From Diospyros lotus (Eukaryota > Streptophyta > Magnoliopsida > Ericales > Ebenaceae): 64,000 nucleotides of DNA. Of this stretch, positions 46,734 through 57,717 are shown piece by piece. Position 1 is the stretch's first letter; the number at the start of each line of letters is the position of its first letter. The stretch covers positions 1,756,001 through 1,820,000 of the forward strand of contig NC_068351.1 of the NCBI RefSeq assembly GCF_014633365.1, read 5' to 3'. The notes beneath the pieces are model-generated. The model did not search any database. It was not told the DNA's origin and saw nothing but the letters and a program-made list of their open reading frames with translations. A program made the position numbers and the translations under genes.

Positions 46734-48439
46734 CATTTTTTCTTGGTAAATCTACAGTTTCCAAATGTGTTTTTGTCACTAGTACAAGTTTCTGCATCTA
46801 CCTCTATATGTACAATTCTCTGGAGTGTTTCACCGCTTCAGTTGAAAAGAACTTACACTAAAATTATTTACTATGTTACAGGCATTCTCTGGAACACAGA
46901 ATGTTTCTAGTCTACAAAAGGATGAAGCATGGAGAGTTAATGTACCAATCCAGGGCCGTGACCTTGATCATGGTTATCTTTGTGGCACCATGGAAGTTCT
47001 TAATGTTCCTATGGAAGACACACCAGTAAGCCACTTTTGTTTCTGTTAGGATAATGGATGACCATTACATCCATTTATTTGTTTTTGCTGTGGATTACAC
47101 CCATTTATTTTATGGTACGTAAACTTTGGTATATAGTACAGCAACTGGGAGCAAACTTCTGGAATGCCATTAGATCTATAAGGCTGTCAATACTATTGCA
47201 AACTGCAATTAGCAATAAAATTCTAGAGCAGTGGGGTTTTATTTTATTTATTTATTTTTTGTTTTCATTTCTCTTTTTTGGTGCTAAGTAGTGGGGGTTT
47301 TGTTTTGTTTCAACCCAACATGCGTGCCCTCCATCCGATAAGTATAAGTGCTTGACAGTCACTGTGTTTTTAAGGATACCTATGAGGGTTTTGGTTCTTG
47401 GTTTTTAGTTGGAAGTGTTTCTTCATTGAAGCTGTACTCGTCGAGGTCGAGATAGATCAACCTCCCCGAATATATTTTTTGCCTGTGACAAAAAAAGATT
47501 TCTCTGGGGTTTATAAAAGAACCATGCCATAGAGCAGCAGAGTCTTTACGGTTTATAATTTAGCAATGCCATGTAATAAAGAGCCATGCTTTATGCATCC
47601 ATGTGTGTCATGTGCCTTTCCCCCTCATTTTCGTGTTACTGGAGGACCTTGCTTGCCATTTCAATTTGCTCAAGTGATATCATCATGAGTGATACATCAT
47701 CACTTATTTTGACTTGCCTGCACCTAGTTTTTCAGGTAGGAGAGAATTCTATAAATTTCCAATATGGAAATAGTGTACTTCGGATGCATTCAACTGCTTG
47801 TTTGCTTAGTTGCAGCTTCTTTTTTCGAAATGCCCAGTAATTTAACCATCCAAGCAAAGTTTCACTGTTACTTTGCGAACTTCATTGAGCACTCATTGCC
47901 TCTGTTGGTTGTGTGATTTTCAGGTTGTGACCTTCTGGGAGGGGGAAATTGTCGACACCAAGAATTATACATTCTTCACTGGGAAATGGGAGGCAACATA
48001 TGTTCTTTTTCTTTTCGTTGGCCTGGAAATCATTTATTTTCAAACTAAGATGATAAACCAGAGTCGATTATTGATGAAGTTGAACTCCAGCTATATAGTG
48101 GGAAAGCCTTTTCCCTCATCTCCGAATTGTTTTCAGGTCAGAAGGTGACGTAAGGCACTGGACCAAGTTTCCATCTTTCTCTCCCCTCCTGGTAAGTAGT
48201 CAATAGTTCTTCACATGCAGATTTTGCGCTTCCCTGACCAACTCTGCTCTTTCCAGAGCCAAGTAGAAGTTGATGGGGGCAGATCTCTCGAGCTAAGTAA
48301 CTATCCATACATATTCATGGTAACCTGGTTCGAATTTCCACTGGCTGGTAAAGAAGCTTTGCTTGGTTAACTAATTGCCTGGAATTACGTTTGTCTTGTC
48401 TTTGACCGTGCAGAGATGGAAAGAGCAGTACTTTGTGAA

Positions 48440-48588
48440 GAATCATGTTAGAGGGTATTATGACGAAAATACCCTGCGCCTCACATGCGTCTCACGCGTC
48501 TTTATGCGCCTCATGATGGGTTTTTTTGTCATTGGTACACCTTTATGTAGCTCAAAGAGTACACAAAGGTATACCAATAGCATTTTCT
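48440..48588. mobile_element. 149-bp MITE in GID4 exon 7
   Basis: A perfect 9-bp duplication CTTTGTGAA (48431-48439 and 48589-48597) flanks it, and exon 7 reads continuously when the insert and one duplication are removed. The ends share a weak inverted pattern (ATGTTA..GGGTAT against ATGCTA..GGTAT). A 9-bp duplication points to a Mutator-type MITE. It adds 158 bp, not a multiple of three, and the frame meets TGA inside the second duplication. Confidence 0.85.
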
Positions 48589-49182
48589 CTTTGTGAATGT
48601 TAGAACCGACTGTGGGTTGACTATTGCTGGTTTCTACCATGTTTGCTTCTCCTGTAGCGATGGCTCCATCAATGGCTTCTACTGTGATCCTAATAGCAGG
48701 TCAGCCTCCTGACCCAATGATTAGTCAACCAGTCTCATTGTTGAAAACACAAAATTGTTGCTGTGGTAGCTTCTTGTTTCTGCCCTGTACTGAATTGCAT
48801 GTTTGCTCGCAGTTTTCACATTCCTCGCTCTCTAAATCTTATACCTTAAATCCTAAACTCTATGCATTACATTTTTATGTTTTCCTCTTCTAACAATTGA
48901 TGAAGACTACCCAACCCTCTCTGCAGCCCATTTCAGAAACTTGAGCTGAAAACGACGAATGAAGGAAGATCAGGGTTCAGCTTTTCTTCCTGGGGTGCAT
49001 TTGCGCCAAGTAGACTGTGAAAACACTCATCAAGTGCTGATGATTACCCGTCTGCTTATGTTGTTGTGGTATTTGCCGTCTGTAGGTTGTGAACTTTTCT
49101 GATTGTAGCTGGCTTATAAAGCTCGCTTATGGAGACTAGTCTTCATCCATTGTTACTGCAGTATATGTGTGTGTGCGTGTGG

Positions 49183-49440
49183 GTAAATTTCATACATGTA
49201 CTACCTGGTGGTTTGATGCGATGATTATGGGTCCACCAACCATCGTCGATCACATGTTAGAATATCGATGATTATGTACTACATGGTAAATTTCATACAT
49301 GTAGTCTGTGTGTGTGGTTTGATGCGATTATTATGGGTAAAGAATAGTCTTCTTCTCTCTAGATCCACCACAAGCCATCGTCGGCTTATGGGTCCACCAA
49401 TCAGTAGCAATTCATTTCGCCGATCACATGTTTTGTTTTT
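49183..49440 (+). repeat. Local duplication downstream of GID4
   Basis: The phrase GTAAATTTCATACATGTA occurs at 49183 and 49286. In both copies it is followed by GTTTGATGCGAT and ATTATGGGT, and a second ATGGGTCCACCAA lies further on. This is a ~100-bp imperfect tandem duplication with GT-rich tracts. Confidence 0.6.
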
Positions 49441-49706
49441 TGTTTTTTTTGGTTTTATAAATTTAATTAAATGTAAATTAACTATAGATTATTTTAATTT
49501 TATAAAGAGTATCCCTAATCAAATTACATCATTTTAACTTATACTAGACAATATTAACATTTAAAATTTGAAAAAAGGGGTGTGCGCTAAAAAAATAGAC
49601 TTTAAAAGTTAATTTTAAAATACAAGAAATGTTCTGAAAAATAGCATCAATTGCAAAGGTACCTTATATGTATGTACAACATACTCTTCTTCCTCTGCAT
49701 AAATCT

Positions 49707-49737
<31 letters not shown>

Positions 49738-49788
49738 AGAATCAAAGCAAATAATTTCATGCACGAATCAACAAACAAATTAACCTTT

Positions 49789-49789
<1 letters not shown>

Positions 49790-49824
<35 letters not shown>
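49790..49824 (+). repeat. (CT)n microsatellite in front of a cyclin exon
   Basis: About 17 CT units end directly before TGTGGTAG, the apparent acceptor of the first recognisable cyclin exon. The repeat is placed like a polypyrimidine tract. Another (TC)n lies at about 49951-49970. Confidence 0.75.
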
Positions 49825-49827
<3 letters not shown>

Positions 49828-50210
49828 GTAGAGTAAAAGCCGGCTGAATCTTTCATGCGAAACTGTTTTCAATGTTGCAAATTACTTTGTTCGCTTCCTC
49901 TCTGTCGATCATTGCAGAGTAAGTACTAGCTTTTTCTTGTATGAATCTTCTCTCTCTCTCTCTCTCTCTCTTCATGGATTAATCATATTCAGTAATTGTA
50001 GTAGTATTCTCATGTTAGACATATTTTCTGTCTTAAATAAACACGCAGAGATGGAAAAATTGGATGGTTGAGTTAGTGGCTGTTGCATGCTTATCTGTAG
50101 CCTCCAAGTTTGGTGAGACAACCCATCCTTCTTTGCATGAAATTCAGCTAATTGTAACCATAATTAAGGACCTTTTTCTATATTTTGTGCGTTTGTGTGT
50201 GTTGTAGTCT

Positions 50211-50424
50211 TGGGTGCATAACGTGAAATCTCTCACCTTAAAGGCTCCCACACACTGTCCCACGTACGTGGGAGGAATTAATCATGATACGTAGTGGCTC
50301 ACCAGATAGGAGACACAGTGCATGGTGTCCACAAAGAATCACTCCTACAGGAGGGTGAAACTCTCACATTACGACTGCTATGATTCGAATCTGCGTCTTT
50401 GTATCCAATCTGCTACCTACATCC
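50211..50424 (-). mobile_element. SINE in a cyclin intron (214 bp)
   Basis: An 18-bp perfect duplication TTGTGTGTGTTGTAGTCT flanks it (50193-50210 and 50425-50442). On the minus strand it opens GGATGTAGGTAGCAGATTGG (A-box-like) followed by CAGATTCGAATC (B box), as in tRNA-derived SINEs. It has no long poly-A tail. Confidence 0.8.
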
Positions 50425-50618
50425 TTGTGTGTGTTGTAGTCTAACCTGGCTCTATTACAGTTTATTATTATGTATATGCATACGGTGAGATTGCAGATGG
50501 AAGATCTGGACCATTCCTTTCAGTCTAGCTTGATCCAGTGGATAGAATTGACACTTCTCAAGGCGTTAGGGTGGCGATTTGGCTCTATAGCACCTTATTC
50601 TTACGTAGAATTACTGTT

Positions 50619-50831
50619 TTTTTTTCACCCTGCCTCTAGAGCTACACTGAGGAAGTAAATCGAGAAATGTGCCTAAATGATTAGGGCGATAGACCTTAAC
50701 ACCACTAATATCACTCTTAAAGTCCTCCCCAGAAGGAAGCATTCTGCTTTCCCCATGAATCGAACTCATACTAAAAATCACCAAACAAGTTTTCAGTCTA
50801 TCCCTTTATCACTTGACTATGCCCCTGGGGC
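50619..50831 (-). mobile_element. SINE in a cyclin exon (213 bp)
   Basis: A 17-bp perfect duplication TACGTAGAATTACTGTT (50602-50618 and 50832-50848) flanks it. Read on the minus strand it begins CCCCAGGGGCATAGTCAAGT with an A-box-like stretch, has GAGTTCGATTC (B box), and ends in poly-A. Removing it and one duplication restores the cyclin frame from SYVELL into LMWNRDAL. Confidence 0.9.
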
Positions 50832-50934
50832 TACGTAGAATTACTGTTGATGTGGAATAGAGATGCCCTCAGTTATTTCCTGTTTAAAGAGTTAACAGCC
50901 AGACTCACTGAGTTGCTTCTGTTCACTCTTTCTG

Positions 50935-51994
50935 GTAAAATTAATATGAATATATTATCTATCAATTAAGTAAAATGCCAACCATTTTCCAAATCCTTTT
51001 CATTTTTGATTCATGTATATATATATATATATATATGATCTTTGTTAATATTTGTGATTCAAAATATATCGATATGTTATATATTTAATAAATCAATTCA
51101 TGTAATTGTCATATAGCATATATTGTTATATTTTGATGTTAAATAAATTGATGTTTTTTACATTTGGGTTGCATCACATTTGCATATGAGTTTATTTTAT
51201 TATGTATGCGGGTTGCATTTACATGTTCTTTAATATGTTCTAATTTGGGTTTTGCATATAAAATAGGCCATGGGTCGTTGGTGTTTTATAGCGAATCGAG
51301 CCTAAGCCCAAGCCCAAGTCTACCATTTATCATGAGTTGGCCCGTGTATATAACCTTCATATGGGCAGCTGAACAGTTTTTTAATTCTAATGTGCAAGTA
51401 GCAAACAAAACGCAAGGGAGAATGCAATCGTGCAAGAGAGAAATCATAATTTTGTATCTTCTCTTTCATCTTAAAATCAAAGTGTTGTGATAGTGAGAGA
51501 GAATGGCGAGGGTGAGTGCTATGAATGACTTGTTTCCTTAAAGTTCTTATACTCGTTTTTCACTGATTGTAAATACTATAAGTGGTTTCTTTATTTCTTA
51601 TTGATTGCTTGTGATATCTGTAAACCTATTATATATATTAGTGGATTGACTAGGGGTTGAAAGTCTCTGTTATGAATAGGATTCAATTTGGATCCGAACA
51701 CGTATATCTCTTGTGAGTCTTGTTTTTGGGTGCGTTGTGTTATGATTTTTCATTTTTGTTTTAATTTTCGATTTCGAATCATTTCTTTGTACTTCTCTTG
51801 GCCTTAATCTTGTGGCTGTGTGATTGATTTCCAGGTAACATCAACAATCTTGATGTACTTAATAGAGTAGATATACCCATTTCAGTCAACTTTAATTGAT
51901 CTTGTGTATTTTTCATAGTTTTCTAGGTTTATATGATCATCAAATTTGAGGGTTCTTGTATATGAATCCATTAAAAATCAATTTAATTTTGCAG
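50935..51994 (+). other. Cyclin intron, no internal gene seen
   Basis: Donor GTAAAATT and acceptor TTTTGCAG bound 1,060 bp. A (TA)n tract lies at about 51017-51035. I see nothing else identifiable. Confidence 0.6.
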
Positions 51995-52201
51995 ATTCCA
52001 AGTTCCTTGAGTTTTGGCCATGCGTCACCGCCATTTCTGCGCTAAGATGTACCATCGAGGACGCGGCTCCATTAACAAATAATCCTCACCTCGCCCATGT
52101 CACCAATCTCATTCCAGAAGATCAAAAGGTGAAAATAATTATTAGATATTTCATTCATTTGCTAGCTGTGATGTTAAATGAACACTGCATGTCTTGCTTA
52201 G

Positions 52202-52518
52202 ATGTTGAGGAAGGTTGGTTTTTTGGGATTATCGTCATTGTACAACTCTTGGTATTCGTGCCTTCGATTACATTAGGAGAGATAAATCATCATTTAACCT
52301 TTACATAGGATAAGAATCGAACTTGCAACCTATTAAATTGACACTGACATATTACTCATCCGATCACTCAACCTATTCTTTGATTTCTTTTTTTTTTGAG
52401 TAGCGTCCCATCACGAACGCTCTCACTTACTGACTCCAAAATATGATGAAAGAGTTAAATCAAGGAATCTGATAGTCTTTTTTTTTTTTTTTTCTGTTGA
52501 GGAAGCTTGGTTTCTGGG
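52202..52518 (-). mobile_element. Probable SINE insertion near the cyclin 3' end
   Basis: TGTTGAGGAAG.TTGGTTT occurs at 52203 and again at 52496, bracketing sequence that on the minus strand has GGTTGAGTGATCGG (A-box-like) and GTTGCAAGTTCGATTC (B box). The bracketing repeat may be a target duplication or two versions of the cyclin's last exon. A T-rich run lies at 52479-52494. Confidence 0.5.
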
Positions 52519-52559
52519 TTTTCCTCTGCCATTATAAGATCAATGGCTCCAAGAGGAAG

Positions 52560-54340
52560 ATGATCTTCCTTTATTAACAGGCAAGTTTTTGCAAAATGAA
52601 CCCTTTTTGGTCCATTCTGTCCCTTTCATGGCTACAAAGACTAAGGCCGGCAGCACAATTGGAGCGACCGACTTAATCTAAAATAATAGACAATTTTTAT
52701 TACAAAAACATTTATATAATTTGTACATTATCATTAATTAACTTACTATGACACTATTATTATTATTTACCAAAAAAGATAATACTATTTCACAATTTTA
52801 TACATACAAAATTAATCCATAGAACAAAATATTTTTTATTTTAGCTGTCTTATTTGAAAAAATAGTCTTTTGAGTATATTAAATGAGTAGAACACCCAAC
52901 TCCTCATTTCATCTTTTTCTTCTTTATCAAAATTCTTCAGCCACTTTATTCGTATGATGCACGAAAATGTTTATGGGATACTGTTTTTACATTTTTAAAA
53001 TATTTTTTGTATTAAAACGTCAAAAAAATACTAAATTTTTTTTTCAGTCGTTTCTGTAATTTTAAAAACCTTTTGAGATTATTTTATAATATTAAAAAAT
53101 ATTAAAAATGTATTTTTAATTGGAGAAGTTAGAAATAAAAAAAATTATTTTATATTATATAATATAAAAATATAGAGGATTTCTTTTATATTATATATTA
53201 TAATAAATAATTTTCTATATTAAAAACGACATTTTAAAAAAAATATCATTTTCCATTTCTATGCCATCTTCTTGGCACCAAGTATAAGTTTGAAACCATA
53301 AACGATGATATGTTTTTTCTTCTCAATTAAAGATATATCATCCTTACAATAATTATCATTTTTACAGAAAATTTAGAAACTCTTCAATAATAATATTTTT
53401 TTAATTATTTAACAAAGTTAGAATAATTCTAAAGCTATTCTTATAAAATATCATTTTTCAATTTAAAAATGAAAAATACCTAATTTTTTGTAATATGTAT
53501 AATTTTGAAAAAAAATCAAAATAAAAAATTACTAAATTATCCCTTAAATCCCTTATTCTTACAAAGAGAAAAATATTTTTTTTAATATTAATAAATACAA
53601 TATTATATCCAGACTACTTAAGTTGTATGAAAACGAAAATAAGAAATAAATATAATATAAAACAAAAAAAAAGAAAATAACATTATAAAAAAAAGTAAGA
53701 AATAGAAATATGAGAAAATATGTAAATACAAACAAGTAAAGGACCTTTCATAAATCTAATGTTTAATATAAAAAATAATTATTTAATCAAAAAATAAACA
53801 TAAATTTCATAATGAATTCAAACAAATATAAATAAAAGTTCTATTCTCCATGAACCATGATTTATTAATTAAAAATAAATAATAAATTTAAAAAAAAGTC
53901 TGTGTCTAATCAAAATTTTACCTCTAACTCTTCGTGGACAAAATCCATAAAGACAGTTTATAATATTTTTTTAATATTAAAAAATAAATTTAAAATATTT
54001 TTAAAATTATAAAAATGAATCAAAAATATGTTTTTAGTATTTTAAGATGTTTCGATACCTAAACACTTTAAAAACGTCAAAATGACGCTACCAAGATATT
54101 TTTGTGTATCATAATAGACTGCAAACATTTTCAACATATTATTGTGGAAGCAAAACACAAAAAGGAACACCTCACATGGTAAGAAAGACTTTTAAGAGAT
54201 GTTTTTACATCGAAGTCTTCGGACCCACCCCACCCAAGAGATCTATTTTAAGAAAGTAGATTTTTTGACAATTCATATAGCATTCAGTACTAATAATTAG
54301 AAAATACTAATTATTACTTAATTAACTAAACACTTTTTAC
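52560..54340. other. AT-rich intergenic sequence
   Basis: No gene is seen. About 53730-53850 is an inverted, diverged copy of 35380-35520, so an unclassified AT-rich repeat is present here. Confidence 0.5.
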
Positions 54341-54351
54341 GTCCTTCTAAC

Positions 54352-54930
54352 ATGGGGAAGTTTCTGGGCACTTTTCGGACTGGCCAAAAAAACGTGCCCA
54401 CAAGAAACAAAACAAGAGGAATGAAGGAAAGGAAAGGAACCAACCAACCCAGGTTTCAATATTATCCTAAAAAGTTCAAAGTCCGAGTCACCCCTCCCCC
54501 CTCAATCTCCCCCAATCTTCATCCCCTCCGCGTTCACAGTCATCCCCACCAAATATATGGATACATCGTCCCCTATTTTCCCCATGTTCAAACTTTCTTC
54601 GTTCACATTTCAACTCCAAGCTCGCTTTTCTCATTAAATATGTTGTCCTTTTGATGGAAGTCTCTTCCTTTCCGTTTCTCACCCAGGAGGTTTACACCAG
54701 TTTCTACAGCTTGTTCCTGGATTGGGACGACGGTAGCCCCAAGATGCCGCCGAACCCACATTGTTGTTGCTCAACCAAGTCGACAATTTCATGAATTACA
54801 ATCCCGGGCCCCAAGCCATGTACGAGAATTTCAATTTTTTGGGCCCCTTTTCGACTCCTACGGCATGGGCCGTAGTGGCCCACGCCTTAAGCTGCAAGAC
54901 TTCGGCTTTTCTTTTCAAACTAGTAAGTCT
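54352..54930 (+). other. Unidentified coding-like region, frame-shifted
   Basis: An ORF of about 100 codons starts at 54352 (MGKFLGTFRTGQKN). Downstream, ATG 54654 opens MEVSSFPFLTQEVYTSFY and LFLDWDDGSPKMPPNP. One frame over, NQVDNFMNYNPGPQAMYENF and LGPFSTPTAWAVVAHALSC follow, up to a GTAAGT-like donor near 54923. The second and third pieces look like one protein broken by a frameshift. I do not recognise it. GC content is higher than the flanks, which supports real coding origin. Confidence 0.35.
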
Positions 54931-55019
54931 ACGTTTAGTCATTAATAAAATAAAAAATAATTTTATCTTGTATGCAAAAAAGAAGACTAGACCACGTCAT
55001 TTTAGATATTAATTGTAGC

Positions 55020-55299
55020 ATCATAAATAGATATAAAATATTTAATATAATGATAATAATACCTTATCATGTTGTTGACGTGATATTTTAATTTAATTAT
55101 AATAATATATTATGTATTTATGATTATTACCAATTATTAAAATATCAAGAATATTAAACATTTATCTTTTTAGTGATTCATGTTCTGATCAGATTATAGA
55201 TTATAGCATTACTCTATACGCATCCATTCACATAAGCTGCTATATCATTGTTGTTCATCTCTACTAAAGATGAATATCATTATTCATAGATTTATATAA
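55020..55299. other. AT-rich sequence with a small hairpin
   Basis: Near 55248 GTTCATCTCTACTAAAGATGAAT resembles the terminal motif of the MULE at 21836 (GTTCATCTCCACTGGAGATGAAC). It could be the relic of a related element. No gene is seen. Confidence 0.4.
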
Positions 55300-56555
55300 A
55301 TATATATTTTTTGTATACATTTATAGATGAGTGTTAAGTCTATAAATTAATATTCAATACACTGAAATTATTGTAACAATATCATCATAGTAATATTTTA
55401 TTTTTTCTACTCGTGTTTTTTATTTTTTCAATTTAGATTTTTTGCATAAATTTTTTATATTCATTCACGTCTTTGATGGTTTGATCATAATTTATTTTTT
55501 CATACTAAATTTGTAGCTAGAATCCCAATTGTTTAAATGCATCTATATCCAAGATAACAACCTCCAGGGATGGCAACAATCCAAATTGTTCAAAACCATT
55601 CTTGAAATGTCAAAGGATCTTTGGCTTTTGTCCAATAAGATTTGTTTCATTTTTAAAATTCTCTAATAATTCCTTAAAATATATTGTGTTCAAGAAAATG
55701 GACTCAAAGATTGACTAAGTCCAAAAAAGAGGTCCAAAATCCTTCCAAAGAAGAAATTCACACAAACAAGCTACAGGTGTTGGAAGCCACCTGATGATCA
55801 AGAGTGAGAGACACTAGTCCGAGTAACCAAGAGACCTAAATAAGTGGCTTGCCAGAGACTGAAGCAAAAAACTTGGATGAGGGATCGGTGTGTCCGATAG
55901 GTTGGTGAGGTCACTTGAGGATTAGTATGGCTGAGAGACTAAGAAAAATTGAGCCAAATTTACCTTCAATGTGCTTGCCTACAAATTTGAAAAAAGAGTC
56001 TGTAATGCCCTCCAAAAATTCTCTCCTTCCCTCTATTAGTCTTCTCCTTTGTCAAAGGTACACTCACATCTCTATTTAAACTATAACTCTACTTGTTTTT
56101 TATACTTCGGGCACGAGACTGACTTAAGTATATGATGGTTCATTTAGGACACTCACTCGTTCCCTTAACTAGTTTTTTTCTCTGTAGATGTTCTAGATAC
56201 TACACTTAAGACATTCCTCCACTATCTAATCACTCGCAAATTTATTGAGACACTCTGCCGCACAAATTTTTTTTATTATTGTATTTGATCAACAATAAAA
56301 TCCTTCTATCCCTCCTCAACAATTCCCCCATGTTGGAACTAGGTGCTTGAGTTGGTTAGTATATTGGTTGTACTAATTATTCAATAATTGCTTAACATGA
56401 CATTTGGACAAATAGATTGTATGAAATTTTCTAAACATTTAATTAAAACCGAAAGAAATAATTAGATTTCACACATAGCTAAAACCTAAACTATAGATAA
56501 ACAACTAAACTAATAAACCAAATTTCATGCATAACTAATTACTTTAAACTACAAA
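55300..56555 (+). repeat. Dispersed ~1.3-kb repeat, copy 2
   Basis: Colinear with 17905-19190 in the same orientation, with numerous small differences (for example GCTAGAATCCCAATTGTTTAAATGC at 55515). It is non-coding. Confidence 0.75.
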
Positions 56556-57245
56556 TATGAAGATTTTTGCGTATGAAGATTGCAATGAGGGGATGCAGGC
56601 ATGATGATTGGCCAGTAATGGCTTTCCTTGTCGTGTCGTTCATCGGCGATGATAGACACAGAAAGTGGGAGGCGATTAATGGTGGCAGGTTATAGAAAAT
56701 CCTTAGATGAATGATGAATGAAATTGGTTTTAACCCATTTAAATGAGTCAGGTCAAGTCGAATCTAGGTTAGGTTAACCTGATCCATGAGTGACTAATGA
56801 GAGGATCTGGGTTGGTCAACTCAACCCATTAGTGAATAAATCCTTGCGGATCTAGTTAGGGCTGACCCAACCCAAATTGCAACCCATAATTGAATTCATT
56901 TAAAAAATGAATTATGAAAAATAAAATATATATTATTTATATATAATATTATGAAAAATCTTTTGTAATTTGAAATTTATAATAAAATTAATTTGTTAGT
57001 CATCAAAGTAGCCAAATTTTTAAAGTGAATAAATTTTAAATTATAAATTATTTTTAATTACCCACAAACCTTATGTTTGATGATGATATTAATTTTTGGT
57101 ATTGTCGTCAAAATACGACAATTGATATTTATAGTGCAGAAATTATGTGTGATGGCGCACACCGAGAGGAATGAATGGGCTCCAGGAACATTGATTCCAG
57201 GAGTAGGAAAATGGCTCCAAGAGGAATGAGCTGGCTTCAGGAAGA

Positions 57246-57580
57246 AAGCACGCCCCAGGAAGAAAGATCTGTCAAGGGCAAACATGTTGTCCAGGAGGAA
57301 TGATCTGACCCAGGAAGAAATAACTGTTTCGGGAATGGTGGTTCAACTTGAGAAGAATTAACAGATTGGAAAGAGGAATGGTGGTTCAACTTGAGAAGAA
57401 TGAACAGATTGGAAAGAGCACCCTGTCACGCCCCAGGAAGAAAGATCTGTCAAGGGAGAACGTGTTGTCCAGGAGGAATGATCTGACCCAGGAAGAAATA
57501 ACTGTTCCGAGAATGGTAGTTCAACTTAAGAAGAATGAACATATTGGGAAGAGCACCCTGTCCAAAAGGAATGGACTAGC
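57246..57580 (+). repeat. ~178-bp tandem duplication
   Basis: CCCAGGAAGAAAGATCTGTC occurs near 57252 and 57430, and each copy continues with TTGTCCAGGAGGAATGATCT and GGTTCAACTTGAGAAGAAT-type sequence. Shorter repeats (CACCCTGCAGTCAATA / CACCCTACAGTCAATA) lie just downstream near 57645-57690. It is probably LTR or untranslated retroelement sequence. Confidence 0.7.
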
Positions 57581-57717
57581 TCGGGAGGACTTCACTATCT
57601 AGCTAGCTGGCTTCCTTGATAGATCTTTCTTCCTGGGGCATGCACCCTGCAGTCAATATACACTAGCTCGGAAGGACTGCACCCTACAGTCAATAGACAC
57701 TCGGACAAAAAATTCTT

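Larger units (their letters stand above)
35760..49020 (+). pseudogene. GID4: GID4/Vid24 homologue, substrate receptor of the GID/CTLH ubiquitin ligase, disrupted
   Basis: In other organisms GID4 forms a beta-barrel that binds N-terminal degrons for the GID/CTLH E3 ligase. Eight exons fit the plant protein in order and phase: 35760-35805 (MPVRVVDSSAP), 36926-36981 (GANLGNTSAL), 46882-47025 (DEAWRVNVPIQG, HGYLCGTMEVLNVPM), 47924-47997 (VVTFWEGEIVD, FTGKWEA), 48137-48191 (VRHWTKFPSFSPLL), 48257-48319 (SNYPYIFM), 48414-48699 (RWKEQYF, CGLTIAGFYHVCFSC), 48927-49020 (FQKLELK, EGRSGFSFSS). Without the insertion the protein would be 219 residues, about normal. Lesions: the exon-4 donor is ATATGT where GTATGT is expected, and a 149-bp MITE plus its 9-bp duplication sits in exon 7, shifting frame and bringing TGA. 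The C-terminus after FSS also differs from the usual ending. Intron 2 is 9.9 kb, filled with retrotransposons. A truncated product remains possible. Confidence 0.88.
49832..52128 (+). pseudogene. D-type cyclin, 5'-incomplete and interrupted by SINEs
   Basis: Cyclin D proteins bind CDKA and drive G1/S entry. The cyclin box is recognisable across four exons: 49832-49918 (CETVFNVANYFVRFLSVDHC), 50049-~50155 ([27 protein letters not shown]), 50497-50934 (MEDLDHSFQSSLIQWIELTL, LLKALGWRFGSIAPYSYVEL, FKELTARLTELLLF) and 51995-52128 (SKFLEFWPCVTAISALRC, HVTNLIPEDQK). Phases of the last three fit. The N-terminal exon (LxCxE region and start) is not between GID4 and 49832, so the gene is truncated or its first exon lost. 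A SINE and its 17-bp duplication break exon 3. The exon-2 donor reads CAG followed by CTAATT, not GT. A possible last exon is near 52495-52560. The sequence resembles the CYCD5/CYCD7 side of the family; the subgroup is uncertain. Confidence 0.8.

Noticed and set aside
47997..48002. U12-type AT-AC intron in GID4
   Set aside because: The sequence ATATGT lacks the ATATCCTT donor consensus and the intron ends in AG, so a mutated GT donor is the simpler reading.
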